A stretch of 54,557 bases of DNA from Sphingobacteriales bacterium 16-39-50 (GCA_002257025.1 NCHA01000019.1:1-54557); one strand, 5' to 3'; positions 41,648 to 50,647 are shown, numbered from the stretch's first letter. Notes: generated by a model not told the origin, from the sequence alone. A program made the numbers and translations.

Positions 41648-42814
41648 ATGCCAGGTTTTGAATTAATTGACCAACTGGAACGTAATTCAGTTTTGGAAGT
41701 ATTCGACAAAAGTAACGGTGTATTATTCGCTCACGGCTTTGATGTTCGCAGAAACAATATATTCCGTGTAAGAGATTTTGAAATAAAATTTGCGAAAGCT
41801 CTTGGTGGCCAGAAGGCCGCAGCTTGTACCTCCGGTACATCAGCTCAATATATTGCAATGAAATGTTTGGGTATTAAAGCTGGTGATGAGGTTATCACCC
41901 AGTCTTTTACATTTATCGCTACTGTCGAAGCCATTCTTGCATGTGGAGCCAAGCCTGTATTAGTCGATATTGATGAAACATATAATATGTCTCCAAGTAG
42001 TTTAGAGGAAGCTATTACGGACAAAACTAAGTTGATTGTACCTGTTCATATGCTTGGTAATCCGGCAGAAATGGATGCAATTAATGCAATTGCCAAAAAA
42101 CATAACATTCCGGTACTCGAGGATGCATGTGAAGCCTTGGGGGCAACTTACAAAGGAGTTTCAACCGGGTTATTGTCAGATGTCGGTGTATTTAGCTTGG
42201 ACTTTGGGAAAACAATTACTACAGGTGAAGGTGGAATGATCATATCTAACAATGAGAACTTAATAACTACCTGTATGAAATTCATTGATCACGGTCATGA
42301 CTGTGATATGACTCTGCCGAGAGGGAAAGACACGGCGTCTTTTTATGGATTCAATTATCGTATGAGTGAATTACAGGCTGCTGTTGGCTTAATTCAAATC
42401 GACCGACTTACCCACATTGTTGAAAGCAATAGAAAGCATAAGAAGATAATAAAAAACGAACTAAGCAAGTTCAAAGATATAATTCAATTCCGAAGAATTA
42501 CCGATGAAAATGAGCTGGCAGATACAATTATTTTCAATCTTGAGTCACCAAAATTGGCTGAAAAGCTGATTGTTAATTTGGCTGCCCAGGGTTTAGGTAC
42601 GAAAAATGTTCCAGATGCAATGAGGTGGCATTTCGCTAAGTATTTTAGTCAGGTATGGAATAACACCAGTTATTATAAGAACTATGAAAACCAATGGTCC
42701 GTTTCTGACTCTCTTCTTTCACGTTCTGTATCCTTGCCGGTAATGGTTAATTGGTCTGAGAAAGATTTGGAAAAGATTACAGCATCAATCTCGACAGCAA
42801 TTAGTTTGCTATAG
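41648..42814 (+). CDS. KdnA-like aminotransferase for a 3-deoxy-ulosonic acid
   Basis: The 388-residue PLP enzyme opens MPGFELIDQLERNSVLEVF, matching KdnA (8-amino-3,8-dideoxy-manno-octulosonate synthase), whose sequence begins MPGFEL. DYSFTF-type segments are replaced by SQSFTFIATVEAILACGAKP. The PLP lysine is in FSLDFGKTITTGEGGMI, and DHGHD with YGFNYRMSELQAAVG matches KdnA too. KdnA uses glutamate to aminate the C8 aldehyde of Kdo. It follows the KdnB-like gene by 23 bases; a 129-base gap follows it. Specificity for Kdo versus a C9 sugar cannot be read from the sequence. Confidence 0.8.
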   Translation: MPGFELIDQLERNSVLEVFDKSNGVLFAHGFDVRRNNIFRVRDFEIKFAKALGGQKAAACTSGTSAQYIAMKCLGIKAGDEVITQSFTFIATVEAILACGAKPVLVDIDETYNMSPSSLEEAITDKTKLIVPVHMLGNPAEMDAINAIAKKHNIPVLEDACEALGATYKGVSTGLLSDVGVFSLDFGKTITTGEGGMIISNNENLITTCMKFIDHGHDCDMTLPRGKDTASFYGFNYRMSELQAAVGLIQIDRLTHIVESNRKHKKIIKNELSKFKDIIQFRRITDENELADTIIFNLESPKLAEKLIVNLAAQGLGTKNVPDAMRWHFAKYFSQVWNNTSYYKNYENQWSVSDSLLSRSVSLPVMVNWSEKDLEKITASISTAISLL

Positions 42815-42943
42815 AAAATCTGGTTGTATCCTTTAAAGTATAGGCAGTTAGTTTTAATATTGGAACTATCTGCCTGTACTAAACTATCTATCTGATTCCC
42901 AAAATCCTCTGAGAGTAGTATTTTTTTAATAAGCAAAAATTAG

Positions 42944-44644
42944 ATGATTCAATCAATTCGAAAGTTGTTTACACTTCTTTCGCCTCGTACAAAGCGACTT
43001 TTACCGTTCGTTTTGGGGAGTATACTATTTATAGGATTACTTGAAATGCTCTCAGTGGCACTTTTGATGCCGCTTTTAGCAAATGATCTTATTTCAGGGG
43101 GCGGAGCCAGTCAGTCGAAGTCAACTGGAATTGATTTGATTTTCAAACTACTCAATAATTTTCACATAACTTCTTTAAAGGATATTGCTACTCTGGTAGT
43201 TTTATTTATGGTAGCTAAGCACATTTTGATAACCGTTCTTAACTATTTTCAGTATTTGGCAATATTTAAAAATGATGTCTGGTTAAGAAATGAATTATTG
43301 TTTAAATATACCAACCTTAACTTTTTGGATTTTACGAATGTTAAAAGCGCCGAGCTTATACGAAATACTGCCGAGCAGGTTGGCCAGATTTCTTACGGGT
43401 CTCTTCTTTCCATTTTAACGATTGTATCTGAAACAGTTGTGGTTTTTGTACTTCTCGGGTTAATATTTGTTACTCTGCCTGTATCATCTACCATTCTGAT
43501 TATTTCTGTATTCCTATTCGGCTTATTACCATTTTATATATTCAAGAAGCATATAATTTACCTTGGTAAGATTCGATTCGAATCTATCTCCCGTACTATA
43601 ACCGAAGTTCAAAATATTTACAACCTATATGTGGAGATCAAACTTTATAATATCAGAGGTTATTTCTTAAATAGAGTAAGAAACCAGTCTGAAATTTTCA
43701 CAAATGCACAGGTGAAGAATAATTTGATTGCAAATATTCCTAAAGGGATTATTGAGATCGCCGCTGTGGTGGTGATTTTAATATTAATAATCAATTCAAA
43801 AAGTAACCAAAATTTTATTCCAACAATAGGCATTGTTGTGACATCAATCTTTCGGATTGCACCTTCATTTACCAGAATATCAAGTGCCTTGACCCAGCTG
43901 AAATTTAGTGTGGAACAAATCAATGTACTTTATGATGTCTTTCAAGTTTCATCATTAAGCCAGCCTATTACGAACGAAGTAAGAAAAATAACATACACTT
44001 TGTTTAAGGAGGAGGTTAAATTAGAGAATGTGAGTTTCGGTTACAAAGGCTCTCATAAATTATTTTCAAATTTTAATTTGTCTGTAAAAAGGGGTGACTT
44101 TGTCTTACTGAAAGGAAAGAGTGGAAAGGGCAAATCGACCATTGTTAAAATAATCATGGGCCTAATCAATCCCGATAGTGGTCGTGTTCTTGTAGATGGG
44201 AAAGATCTTAAAGAAATAGATCAAGGATTTTGGCATTCAAAATTGGGTTATGTGCCCCAGAAAGCAGTTATTATAGAGGGTTCACTTGAAGAAAATATTT
44301 GTCTGGGTGTTTTACCTTCAGAGGTGGATCATGAACTACTAGAATTAGTAATAAAAAATGCTCAATTGATCGAAATTAAAGAACAAGTCGGTTCAAATAC
44401 ACTTTCGCAAGAGGGTGGTTCAATTTCAGGTGGACAGGCTCAAAGGATTGGAATTGCCAGAGCTCTTTACAGAGAGCCAGAAATATTATTCCTTGATGAA
44501 CCGACAAGTGCATTGGATTCCAAAAATGCTTCTTTAATTCATAAATTATTAAATGAGTTAAATCATGAATTGGGTTATACTGTTATCATAATTACTCATA
44601 GTAATGAGTTTGACAGTTCAGCAACAAAGATTTTTGAGATATAA
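42944..44644 (+). CDS. ABC transporter (fused permease and ATPase), PglK/MsbA-like flippase
   Basis: The 566-residue protein has six transmembrane helices in the first 330 residues (LLPFVLGSILFIGLLEMLSV, IATLVVLFMVAKHILITVL, VVILILIINSKSN-type helices) and an ATPase domain: Walker A in LLKGKSGKGKSTIVKII, signature ISGGQAQRIGIARALY and Walker B in ILFLDEPTSALD. PglK-type half transporters flip lipid-linked oligosaccharides. No Wzx was seen in this window, so this is the best candidate for moving the repeat unit to the periplasm. It is bounded by gaps of 129 and 104 bases. Confidence 0.9.
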   Translation: MIQSIRKLFTLLSPRTKRLLPFVLGSILFIGLLEMLSVALLMPLLANDLISGGGASQSKSTGIDLIFKLLNNFHITSLKDIATLVVLFMVAKHILITVLNYFQYLAIFKNDVWLRNELLFKYTNLNFLDFTNVKSAELIRNTAEQVGQISYGSLLSILTIVSETVVVFVLLGLIFVTLPVSSTILIISVFLFGLLPFYIFKKHIIYLGKIRFESISRTITEVQNIYNLYVEIKLYNIRGYFLNRVRNQSEIFTNAQVKNNLIANIPKGIIEIAAVVVILILIINSKSNQNFIPTIGIVVTSIFRIAPSFTRISSALTQLKFSVEQINVLYDVFQVSSLSQPITNEVRKITYTLFKEEVKLENVSFGYKGSHKLFSNFNLSVKRGDFVLLKGKSGKGKSTIVKIIMGLINPDSGRVLVDGKDLKEIDQGFWHSKLGYVPQKAVIIEGSLEENICLGVLPSEVDHELLELVIKNAQLIEIKEQVGSNTLSQEGGSISGGQAQRIGIARALYREPEILFLDEPTSALDSKNASLIHKLLNELNHELGYTVIIITHSNEFDSSATKIFEI

Positions 44645-44748
44645 CTTTGCTCATTCTAGCTATAAGAGTTTAAATACGATCATGTAATTCTATTGCTCAT
44701 ACTTAAAATAGAAACAATTATTGCAATCAAAATACAAATAAGCATTTA

Positions 44749-45798
44749 ATGAAAATATTGATAACTGGTGCTGCAGGTTTTATAGGCTTTCATCTTACAA
44801 AAAAGTTGATTCAACTTGGGAACGAGGTTTATGGTTTTGATAATCTTAACGAATACTATGATGTAAGCCTTAAAATTGATAGGCTGGCAGAGCTCGGTAT
44901 TCGATGGTTTAAGCAAGATGCTGAAAAGCCCATTAAAAGTACTAAACATGAGTTGTTAACATTTCTTCGTGGGGATATTGTAGACAAAGAACTTCTTTTT
45001 AATCTGATCAAAGACAATAAATTTGATTGTGTTATAAATCTCGCGGCACAAGCCGGGGTTAGATATAGTTTAACAAATCCTGAAGCATATATTGATAGTA
45101 ATATTGTGGGCTTCGGAAATATCTTGGAGGCCTGCAGGATATTTAACATACGCAATTTAGTTTTCGCAAGTAGTTCCAGTGTTTATGGATTAAATCAGCG
45201 AATACCTTTTTCTGCGTCAGATAAAGTAAATCATCCAATATCATTATATGCTGCCAGTAAAAAGTCAAATGAACTAATGGCGCACGTTTATAGTCATCTT
45301 TTTGGCTTGAAAGCCACTGGTTTAAGGTTTTTCACAGTTTACGGACCTTGGGGGCGTCCTGATATGGCTACATATCTTTTTACAAAGGCTATAATTGCAG
45401 GTAAACCGATTGATGTGTTCAACTATGGAGAAATGATGCGTGATTTTACATATGTAGACGATATAGTTGAGGGTGTAGCCAAGGTAATAAATCATCCTGC
45501 TTCTTCAAATGTTCTTTGGAACGGGTTGGATCCAGAACCTTCGAGTTCATCTGCTCCATATAAAATATATAATATTGGGAATAGTAATCCTATAAAGTTG
45601 GTTGACTTTATCAAAATTCTTGAGAATAAAATTGGGATAAAAGCCAAGATTAATATGTTGCCAATACAACCTGGAGACGTTGTTTCAACTTTTGCTGATG
45701 TATCAGCAATTGAAGAGGATCTAGGTTTTTTACCCCAAGTTAGTATTGAAGAAGGACTTGCTAAATTTGTTGAATGGTATCAGTCTTATTACAAATAA
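44749..45798 (+). CDS. UDP-glucuronate 4-epimerase
   Basis: The 349-residue extended SDR has LITGAAGFIGFHLTKKLIQ, VYGFDNLNEYYDVSLKIDRL, INLAAQAGVRYSLTNPEAYI, ASSSSVYGLNQRIPFS and SLYAASKKSNELMAH, followed by GLRFFTVYGPWGRPDMATYL and MMRDFTYVDDIVEGVAKV. These are the hallmarks of the UDP-glucuronic acid 4-epimerases of capsule loci (LpsL/CapI type). The product, UDP-galacturonate, would add another acidic residue. A dehydrogenase that makes UDP-GlcA is not seen in this window. It starts after a 104-base gap. Confidence 0.9.
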   Translation: MKILITGAAGFIGFHLTKKLIQLGNEVYGFDNLNEYYDVSLKIDRLAELGIRWFKQDAEKPIKSTKHELLTFLRGDIVDKELLFNLIKDNKFDCVINLAAQAGVRYSLTNPEAYIDSNIVGFGNILEACRIFNIRNLVFASSSSVYGLNQRIPFSASDKVNHPISLYAASKKSNELMAHVYSHLFGLKATGLRFFTVYGPWGRPDMATYLFTKAIIAGKPIDVFNYGEMMRDFTYVDDIVEGVAKVINHPASSNVLWNGLDPEPSSSSAPYKIYNIGNSNPIKLVDFIKILENKIGIKAKINMLPIQPGDVVSTFADVSAIEEDLGFLPQVSIEEGLAKFVEWYQSYYK

Positions 45799-45811
45799 TT
45801 AAAGAAATCGT

Positions 45812-46954
45812 TTGGGAAGTCCTGTTTGTTTCATAATTAATAAGCCATCCGTAGGGGGAGCCGAAATTTTTCTTCTAAATCTTGGCAAGTATATGTCCAA
45901 GGAGTTTGATTGTCATATAATATTTCTATTCCCCGGAGGTGAAATGTTAGATAAATTTAGGGAAAGTGGGTGTAAAGTTCATTGTTTGAGCTTTACATGG
46001 AATCCATTGGGCTTCTTAAAGCAGTTTAAGTTACTTAGAGCAAAGATACAGGAAATAAAACCTGAGGTTGTTCATACTTGGCTTTATATTTCAGACCTTA
46101 TTGGTGGTACTGCAGCCTCTTTTGAGAAAGTTTCCAGAATTTTTTGGAGTATAAGACAGTCAAATATTAGTTTCTCTCAAAATAAACTTCATACTTTCCT
46201 GTTTATAAGATTATGTGGGTTATTGTCAAATCATATTCCTCATAAAATAATTTCATGTTCAAATGTAGCAATGATGAACCATGTGAATTTTGCCTTTTAT
46301 AATAAATCGAAGATAGAAGTTATTCCCAATGGTTACAAAACAGAAGAATTGATGTTTTCAGATTCTGCGAGGGCAGCACTGCGCTCTGAATTAAATTGTA
46401 CATCTAAAATAAAGCTTGTAGGTATAATTGGACGTTATGACATTCAGAAAGGTTTTGATAACTTCATTGATGTATCCAGCTATATTAATGTGGCTAACGA
46501 AAATTGTCTTTTCGTTTTTATAGGCTCTGGATGCGACATATCAAATCATGAGCTCGTAGGTCAGATAGAAGCAAAGTTGAGTAGTGAAAAATACCTCTTG
46601 CTTGGTCAGCGTTCAGACATGAAGAATGTTATGTGCGGACTCGATTTGCTTTTAGTAACATCCAGGGGAGAGGCGTTTCCTAATGTTTTGGCAGAAGCTA
46701 TGTGTTATGGGCTACCAGTTGTTACAACGAATGTCGGTGAGATTCCAATAATTCTTGATGGGATTTGTAAAATCTACAATCCTGGCCAAAACAGAGAAAT
46801 GGCAGATGCTGCCATACAAATACTTGATTTTACCGATGAGGAAAAGGCTACTTTTTCAGAAAAACTTCGTGAAAGGATTCATCAAAGATACGAGTTTGAG
46901 GATGTAATGAAAAGGTTTAGAAACACATACTTGTTAACTTCAAACCAATCCTGA
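45812..46954 (+). CDS. GT4-type glycosyltransferase
   Basis: The 380-residue protein begins at a TTG (45812), since a stop lies just before and no ATG is near. The N-terminal SVGGAEIFLLNLGKYMSKEF marks the acceptor domain of the GT4 family. The C-terminal donor domain has GIIGRYDIQKGFDNFID, LLLGQRSDMKNVMCGLD and the E-x7-E motif in TSRGEAFPNVLAEAMCYG with TTNVGEIPIIL. It transfers one residue of the repeat unit at the cytoplasmic face. The sugar cannot be predicted. Confidence 0.87.
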   Translation: MGSPVCFIINKPSVGGAEIFLLNLGKYMSKEFDCHIIFLFPGGEMLDKFRESGCKVHCLSFTWNPLGFLKQFKLLRAKIQEIKPEVVHTWLYISDLIGGTAASFEKVSRIFWSIRQSNISFSQNKLHTFLFIRLCGLLSNHIPHKIISCSNVAMMNHVNFAFYNKSKIEVIPNGYKTEELMFSDSARAALRSELNCTSKIKLVGIIGRYDIQKGFDNFIDVSSYINVANENCLFVFIGSGCDISNHELVGQIEAKLSSEKYLLLGQRSDMKNVMCGLDLLLVTSRGEAFPNVLAEAMCYGLPVVTTNVGEIPIILDGICKIYNPGQNREMADAAIQILDFTDEEKATFSEKLRERIHQRYEFEDVMKRFRNTYLLTSNQS

Positions 46955-46992
46955 TTTATTTGGATACTTTTGAATCAAGTTAAATTGGAGTG

Positions 46993-48135
46993 ATGAAATC
47001 AGTACTATTAGTAGAAAATTCAGGCTTAGATTTTTACAAATCTAGACTTAAATATGCAAAGTCATTAATCGATGATGGATTTAAAGTTTATATCTTAATT
47101 CCTGATGATGGTTATGCTGATCTCATCCAGGGAGTTGATTTAATCGTTTATACATATGATCTTAAGCGTAATACAAATTGGCTTAAGCAATTCTGGCAAG
47201 TTCTGCGTGTATTTAAGAAAATATTTCAGGAAATCGAGGTCGACATAATCCACTCTTTTCGATTTTTTCCGAATTTGATGAATGTAATGGCTAATTTATT
47301 TTCGAGAAGAAAAACAATTATACACATTACAGGTCTTGGAATTGCATATTCTAATAAAAGTTTAAAATTCAGGACCTACCGATTGATTAGTGATGTCATC
47401 TACTTGTTTTTGGTTTGTTTTTCCAAAATCACAATTGTTCAGAATCCCTCTGACAAGAAGGACTTGACATTCTTTAATTTTTTGAAAGCCAAGATTAAGT
47501 TGGTGGAGGGTAGTGGTGTTGATACATTGGTTTATAATATTGACACCTTTAACCGAGATGAATTAAGAGATAAATTTAAAATAGGCCCAACTGATTTACT
47601 CTTTATTTGTGTCTCCCGTTTAATATGGGAAAAAGGAATAGTTGAGTTAGTCAACGCATTCACAACTATTGGCAAGGAATTTGAAAATGTTAAGTTATAT
47701 ATCGTTGGCGGTCCAGATCTTAATAATCCCAGACATGTTACTCTCAAGTACATTGCTGAAAATGAGGGGAATAAGAATGTTTGTTTTCTTGGTGAACGAG
47801 GTGATGTGAAAGAGTTATTGGCGGCATCAGATGTTTTTATATATCCAAGTTATTACCGAGAAGGGATACCTAGAGGCCTTCTGGAAGCACTTTCAATGAG
47901 TCTTCCTTTAATTGTAGCGGACAGTCCGGGGTGCAATCTTACAGTGGAAGATGGTAAAAATGGATTTCTTGTTGAACCTCGTTCTGATTCTGCTATTGTA
48001 TATTCAGTTAAAAACATATTAAATAATCCGCATTTACTAAATGGTATGGGTAGTTACAGTCGTCAACTAGCTATTGATAAATTCTCTGATGTAGTTATAT
48101 TTCAGAAAATCAAGACATTATACAGCAATATTTGA
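46993..48135 (+). CDS. GT4-type glycosyltransferase, PglA/CapM-like
   Basis: The 380-residue protein is counted from the ATG at 46993; a GTG precedes it by one codon, and GGAG lies just upstream. Conserved elements are SFRFFPNLMNVMANLF, HITGLGIAYSN, VSRLIWEKGIVELVNAF, FLGERGDVKELLAASD and PSYYREGIPRGLLEALSM with VADSPGCNLTVEDGKNGFLV. This pattern is typical of the transferase that adds the second sugar to the lipid-linked primer, and the priming genes follow directly. A TACTTTTG (46965-46972) lies upstream but without a -33 partner. Confidence 0.87.
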   Translation: MKSVLLVENSGLDFYKSRLKYAKSLIDDGFKVYILIPDDGYADLIQGVDLIVYTYDLKRNTNWLKQFWQVLRVFKKIFQEIEVDIIHSFRFFPNLMNVMANLFSRRKTIIHITGLGIAYSNKSLKFRTYRLISDVIYLFLVCFSKITIVQNPSDKKDLTFFNFLKAKIKLVEGSGVDTLVYNIDTFNRDELRDKFKIGPTDLLFICVSRLIWEKGIVELVNAFTTIGKEFENVKLYIVGGPDLNNPRHVTLKYIAENEGNKNVCFLGERGDVKELLAASDVFIYPSYYREGIPRGLLEALSMSLPLIVADSPGCNLTVEDGKNGFLVEPRSDSAIVYSVKNILNNPHLLNGMGSYSRQLAIDKFSDVVIFQKIKTLYSNI

Positions 48136-48138
48136 GTA

Positions 48139-49074
48139 ATGATTAGTAATCTTATATTAACCGGAGCTACCGGCTTTGTGGGATTAAATCTTAGTTCTTA
48201 CTTGGATAGAAAGGATTTCAATATTATTCATGTTTCTAGGCAATCTGGACTTAGATTCGATAGTTTAACAACTAAACTTCTCAAGGAGAAAAACATATCT
48301 AGTATTGTTCATTTAGCTGGTAAAGCGCATGATCTGAAAAATGTTGAGGATCCCTTGTTGTATTACAAGGCTAATTATGAACTTACCAAAACTCTTTTTG
48401 ACCTGTTTATTAAATCCGAAGTATCAAAATTTATATTTATTAGTTCTGTAAAAGCCAGTGCAGATTTTGTTGACAAGTCACTGACCGAAACTGATGTTCC
48501 AAATCCTCAAACGCATTATGGTAGATCTAAGCTAATGGCAGAAGAGTATATACGTAGTCGGCAATTACCTTCAGGTAAGTCTTTTTATATACTTCGTCCT
48601 TGTATGATCCATGGACCTGGCAATAAAGGAAATCTTAATTTATTGTATAAGCTCATTTCAAAAGGAATCCCTTATCCGCTCGTTGCATTTAAGAATGAAC
48701 GTTCATTTTTGAGTGTTGAAAATCTATGCTTTGTGATTAGGGAATTACTAAGTCGGGATGATATTCCTTCAGGAGTGTATAATATTGCTGATGATGAAAC
48801 AATTTCAACCAATAAACTAATAAAGCTCATTGCTAAGGCAATAGATAGGAAGCCAAAACTATGGAAAATAAATCCGATCTTGATTAAATCTCTTGGGAAG
48901 CTGGGTGATATATTAAAACTCCCTTTAAATACAGAACGTCTCAACAAACTAACCGAAAACTATATGGTTGATAATTCTAAAATCAAGGGTGCCCTGGGGA
49001 AAGAGTTTCCTATTCGTGCCGATGAAGGCATCATAAAAACGATAAAATCGTTTAAAGAAGTTATCCAAAATTAA
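48139..49074 (+). CDS. WbpV-like UDP-sugar 4-reductase/epimerase
   Basis: The 311-residue SDR has NLILTGATGFVGLNLSSYLD, IVHLAGKAHDLKNVEDPLL, FIFISSVKASADFVDKS, HYGRSKLMAEEYIRSRQLPS and YILRPCMIHGPGNKGNLNLL. This is the WbpV/WreQ-like group. Such enzymes reduce the C4 ketone made by WbpM to give UDP-QuiNAc or UDP-FucNAc and are typically paired with a WbpL transferase, which is the next gene here. The primer sugar is therefore probably a 2-acetamido-2,6-dideoxyhexose. The start ATG is three bases after the previous stop. Confidence 0.83.
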   Translation: MISNLILTGATGFVGLNLSSYLDRKDFNIIHVSRQSGLRFDSLTTKLLKEKNISSIVHLAGKAHDLKNVEDPLLYYKANYELTKTLFDLFIKSEVSKFIFISSVKASADFVDKSLTETDVPNPQTHYGRSKLMAEEYIRSRQLPSGKSFYILRPCMIHGPGNKGNLNLLYKLISKGIPYPLVAFKNERSFLSVENLCFVIRELLSRDDIPSGVYNIADDETISTNKLIKLIAKAIDRKPKLWKINPILIKSLGKLGDILKLPLNTERLNKLTENYMVDNSKIKGALGKEFPIRADEGIIKTIKSFKEVIQN

Positions 49075-49095
49075 AATAATATCCAATTATAAAAC

Positions 49096-49125
49096 TTGTT
49101 TAATTCTTTGAATTAAATAAGTTTG
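49096..49125 (+). promoter_or_regulatory. Bacteroidota promoter with inverted-repeat spacer before the priming transferase
   Basis: TTG (49096-49098) and TAAGTTTG (49118-49125) are separated by exactly 19 bases, a full match to the Bacteroidota consensus. The spacer itself is the exact inverted repeat TTTAATTC-TTT-GAATTAAA (49099-49117). Transcription should start about 49130-49133, at or next to the ATG at 49130, giving a leaderless or nearly leaderless message. The repeat may be an operator or a coincidence of AT-rich sequence. Confidence 0.6.
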
Positions 49126-49129
49126 CAGA

Positions 49130-50095
49130 ATGCTGTATCTTTTATATCTGCCAATATTAACTTTCCTCATCCTGGTTTATTTCAGGCTTGCGATTCAGTT
49201 TAAAATAATTGATAAACCAAATCAGCGAAGTTCACATTCACGAATTACTATAAGAGGGGGAGGTATAGTTTTTCCAATTGCTGTTCTGATCCATGCTTTG
49301 GTCAGCAATTTCCAATATCCTCTTTTTACTTCTGGCCTAATGTTAATAAGCTTCGTCAGTTTCTATGACGATCTTCGGCCTTTATCCAACAAAATCCGGC
49401 TGTTCGTACATTTGATTGCGGTTTCTTTCCTATTCTCGCAGACAAATCTTTTGATTTTCCCGATCTGGATCGTTATTCCTGTTTATATTTTGGTTATTGG
49501 GACAATTAATGCATACAATTTTATGGATGGGATTAATGGGATTACAGGTTCTTATAGTCTTATTACGATATTAAGCTTATATTTCATTAATGAATTTAGT
49601 ATTCCATTTGTTTCAAGTGAATTGCTTACAGCATCTTCTCTAGCCTTGATTGTATTCAATTTCTTCAATTTCAGGAAGAAGGCTAAATGCTTTGCAGGGG
49701 ATGTCGGGAGTGTGAGTATGGCTTTTATTATTATTTTCTTTCTTTTGCTTCTTATCCTTAAGACCGGGGATCTGAAATATATTGGCCTGCTCTTATTTTA
49801 CGGTTTAGATACAGTTAGTACCATTATTTTTAGATTGATTCGCAGAGAGAATATCTTTGAAGCTCATCGAAGCCATTTTTATCAGTACCTGGCTAATGTA
49901 AAAGGCTGGCCGCATTTAAGGGTATCGGCTTTGTATATGGTGGTACAGTTGCTTGTGAATCTGCTGATTATATTGTGTGATTGGAATTTTGATGGGTTTT
50001 TGATTTTTATCCTGGTTTCAGGGATTGTGTTTGTCGGGTTGAGGTTTGTGGTTGAGGGGAGGGGGAATTTGATAATGAGCAAATTAGCAAATTAG
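49130..50095 (+). CDS. WbpL/WecA-type undecaprenyl-phosphate HexNAc-1-phosphate transferase
   Basis: The 321-residue polytopic protein starts the repeat unit by moving a HexNAc-1-phosphate (QuiNAc or FucNAc type) to undecaprenyl phosphate. Conserved features: IDKPNQRSSHSRITIRGGGI (substrate loop), LISFVSFYDDLRPLSNKIR (metal-binding Asp pair), INAYNFMDGINGITGSYSL, CFAGDVGSVSMAFII and RRENIFEAHRSHFYQYL with the HxSHxYQ signature. About ten transmembrane helices alternate with these loops. The last five codons and stop (SKLAN then TAG) are made by the tandem repeat AGCAAATT. Confidence 0.92.
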   Translation: MLYLLYLPILTFLILVYFRLAIQFKIIDKPNQRSSHSRITIRGGGIVFPIAVLIHALVSNFQYPLFTSGLMLISFVSFYDDLRPLSNKIRLFVHLIAVSFLFSQTNLLIFPIWIVIPVYILVIGTINAYNFMDGINGITGSYSLITILSLYFINEFSIPFVSSELLTASSLALIVFNFFNFRKKAKCFAGDVGSVSMAFIIIFFLLLLILKTGDLKYIGLLLFYGLDTVSTIIFRLIRRENIFEAHRSHFYQYLANVKGWPHLRVSALYMVVQLLVNLLIILCDWNFDGFLIFILVSGIVFVGLRFVVEGRGNLIMSKLAN

Positions 50096-50100
50096 CAAAT
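50078..50100 (+). repeat. Short tandem repeat AGCAAATT spanning the end of the transferase gene
   Basis: AGCAAATT occurs two and three-quarter times in a row. The first copies encode the C-terminus SKLAN and the stop codon TAG of the WbpL-like gene. A further piece (GAATTAGCAAA) is at 54547-54557, at the window edge. Confidence 0.6.
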
Positions 50101-50485
50101 GGGGGTGCAATTTGTCGATGGGAGGATTTGTCCATTTGTCGATAGGGGACAATTGGTAATTAAGTCAAATGATCGTTTAGGGAGAAAAGGGCTTGTTAAT
50201 TATGTTATGTGATTAATGATCATTCCTTAGATCAGTTCTATCCCCAAGAAGAGGCCTATTTAGCCATCAGTTTACAATCTATCTCAATAATAGACCGCTT
50301 AACCTTCTTAATTTCTACCTTTAGAATTATTTGCATAAAATCTCCAGTTTTATACTGGGAAGAGGAATTTTAATTAAAAGGAACCTAAGTATTACAATAT
50401 TGGAATCTAATTCCATTATTGTAATTTATCTTACAATTTAAAGCCAAGTTGACAATTTACCGAAAGAAAGTAGCTCCTTTTATCC

Positions 50486-50555
50486 CCTTCCGCCCAGGGC
50501 GGAGGAGGCTCTAAACCAAGTATGAGCTTTCAGTTGATAGGGTGAGGTTCCCAAA
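50486..50555 (+). repeat. Dispersed hairpin repeat, copy B
   Basis: This copy starts with a GC hairpin (TCCGCCC and GGGCGGA around 50489-50503), then GAGGCTCTAAACCAAG, and ends in GGGTGAGGTTC (50540-50550), one base different from the conserved end of copies A and C. Its orientation is opposite to copy A. Confidence 0.5.
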
Positions 50556-50647
50556 CATCGATCAAACAGTAAATTTCCAAATTCTCCGTTCCTGCTCTCT
50601 AAGTTCCCTCCCGCGAAGAGCGGATCGGGATGACATTTTGTAGTAAC

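Noticed and set aside
44642..44649. TAACTTTG as promoter of the glucuronate epimerase gene
   Set aside because: It overlaps the stop codon of the transporter and has no TTG at the required distance.
46965..46972. TACTTTTG as promoter of the second GT4 gene
   Set aside because: A -33 element is missing at 19 bases, so chance is likely in AT-rich DNA.
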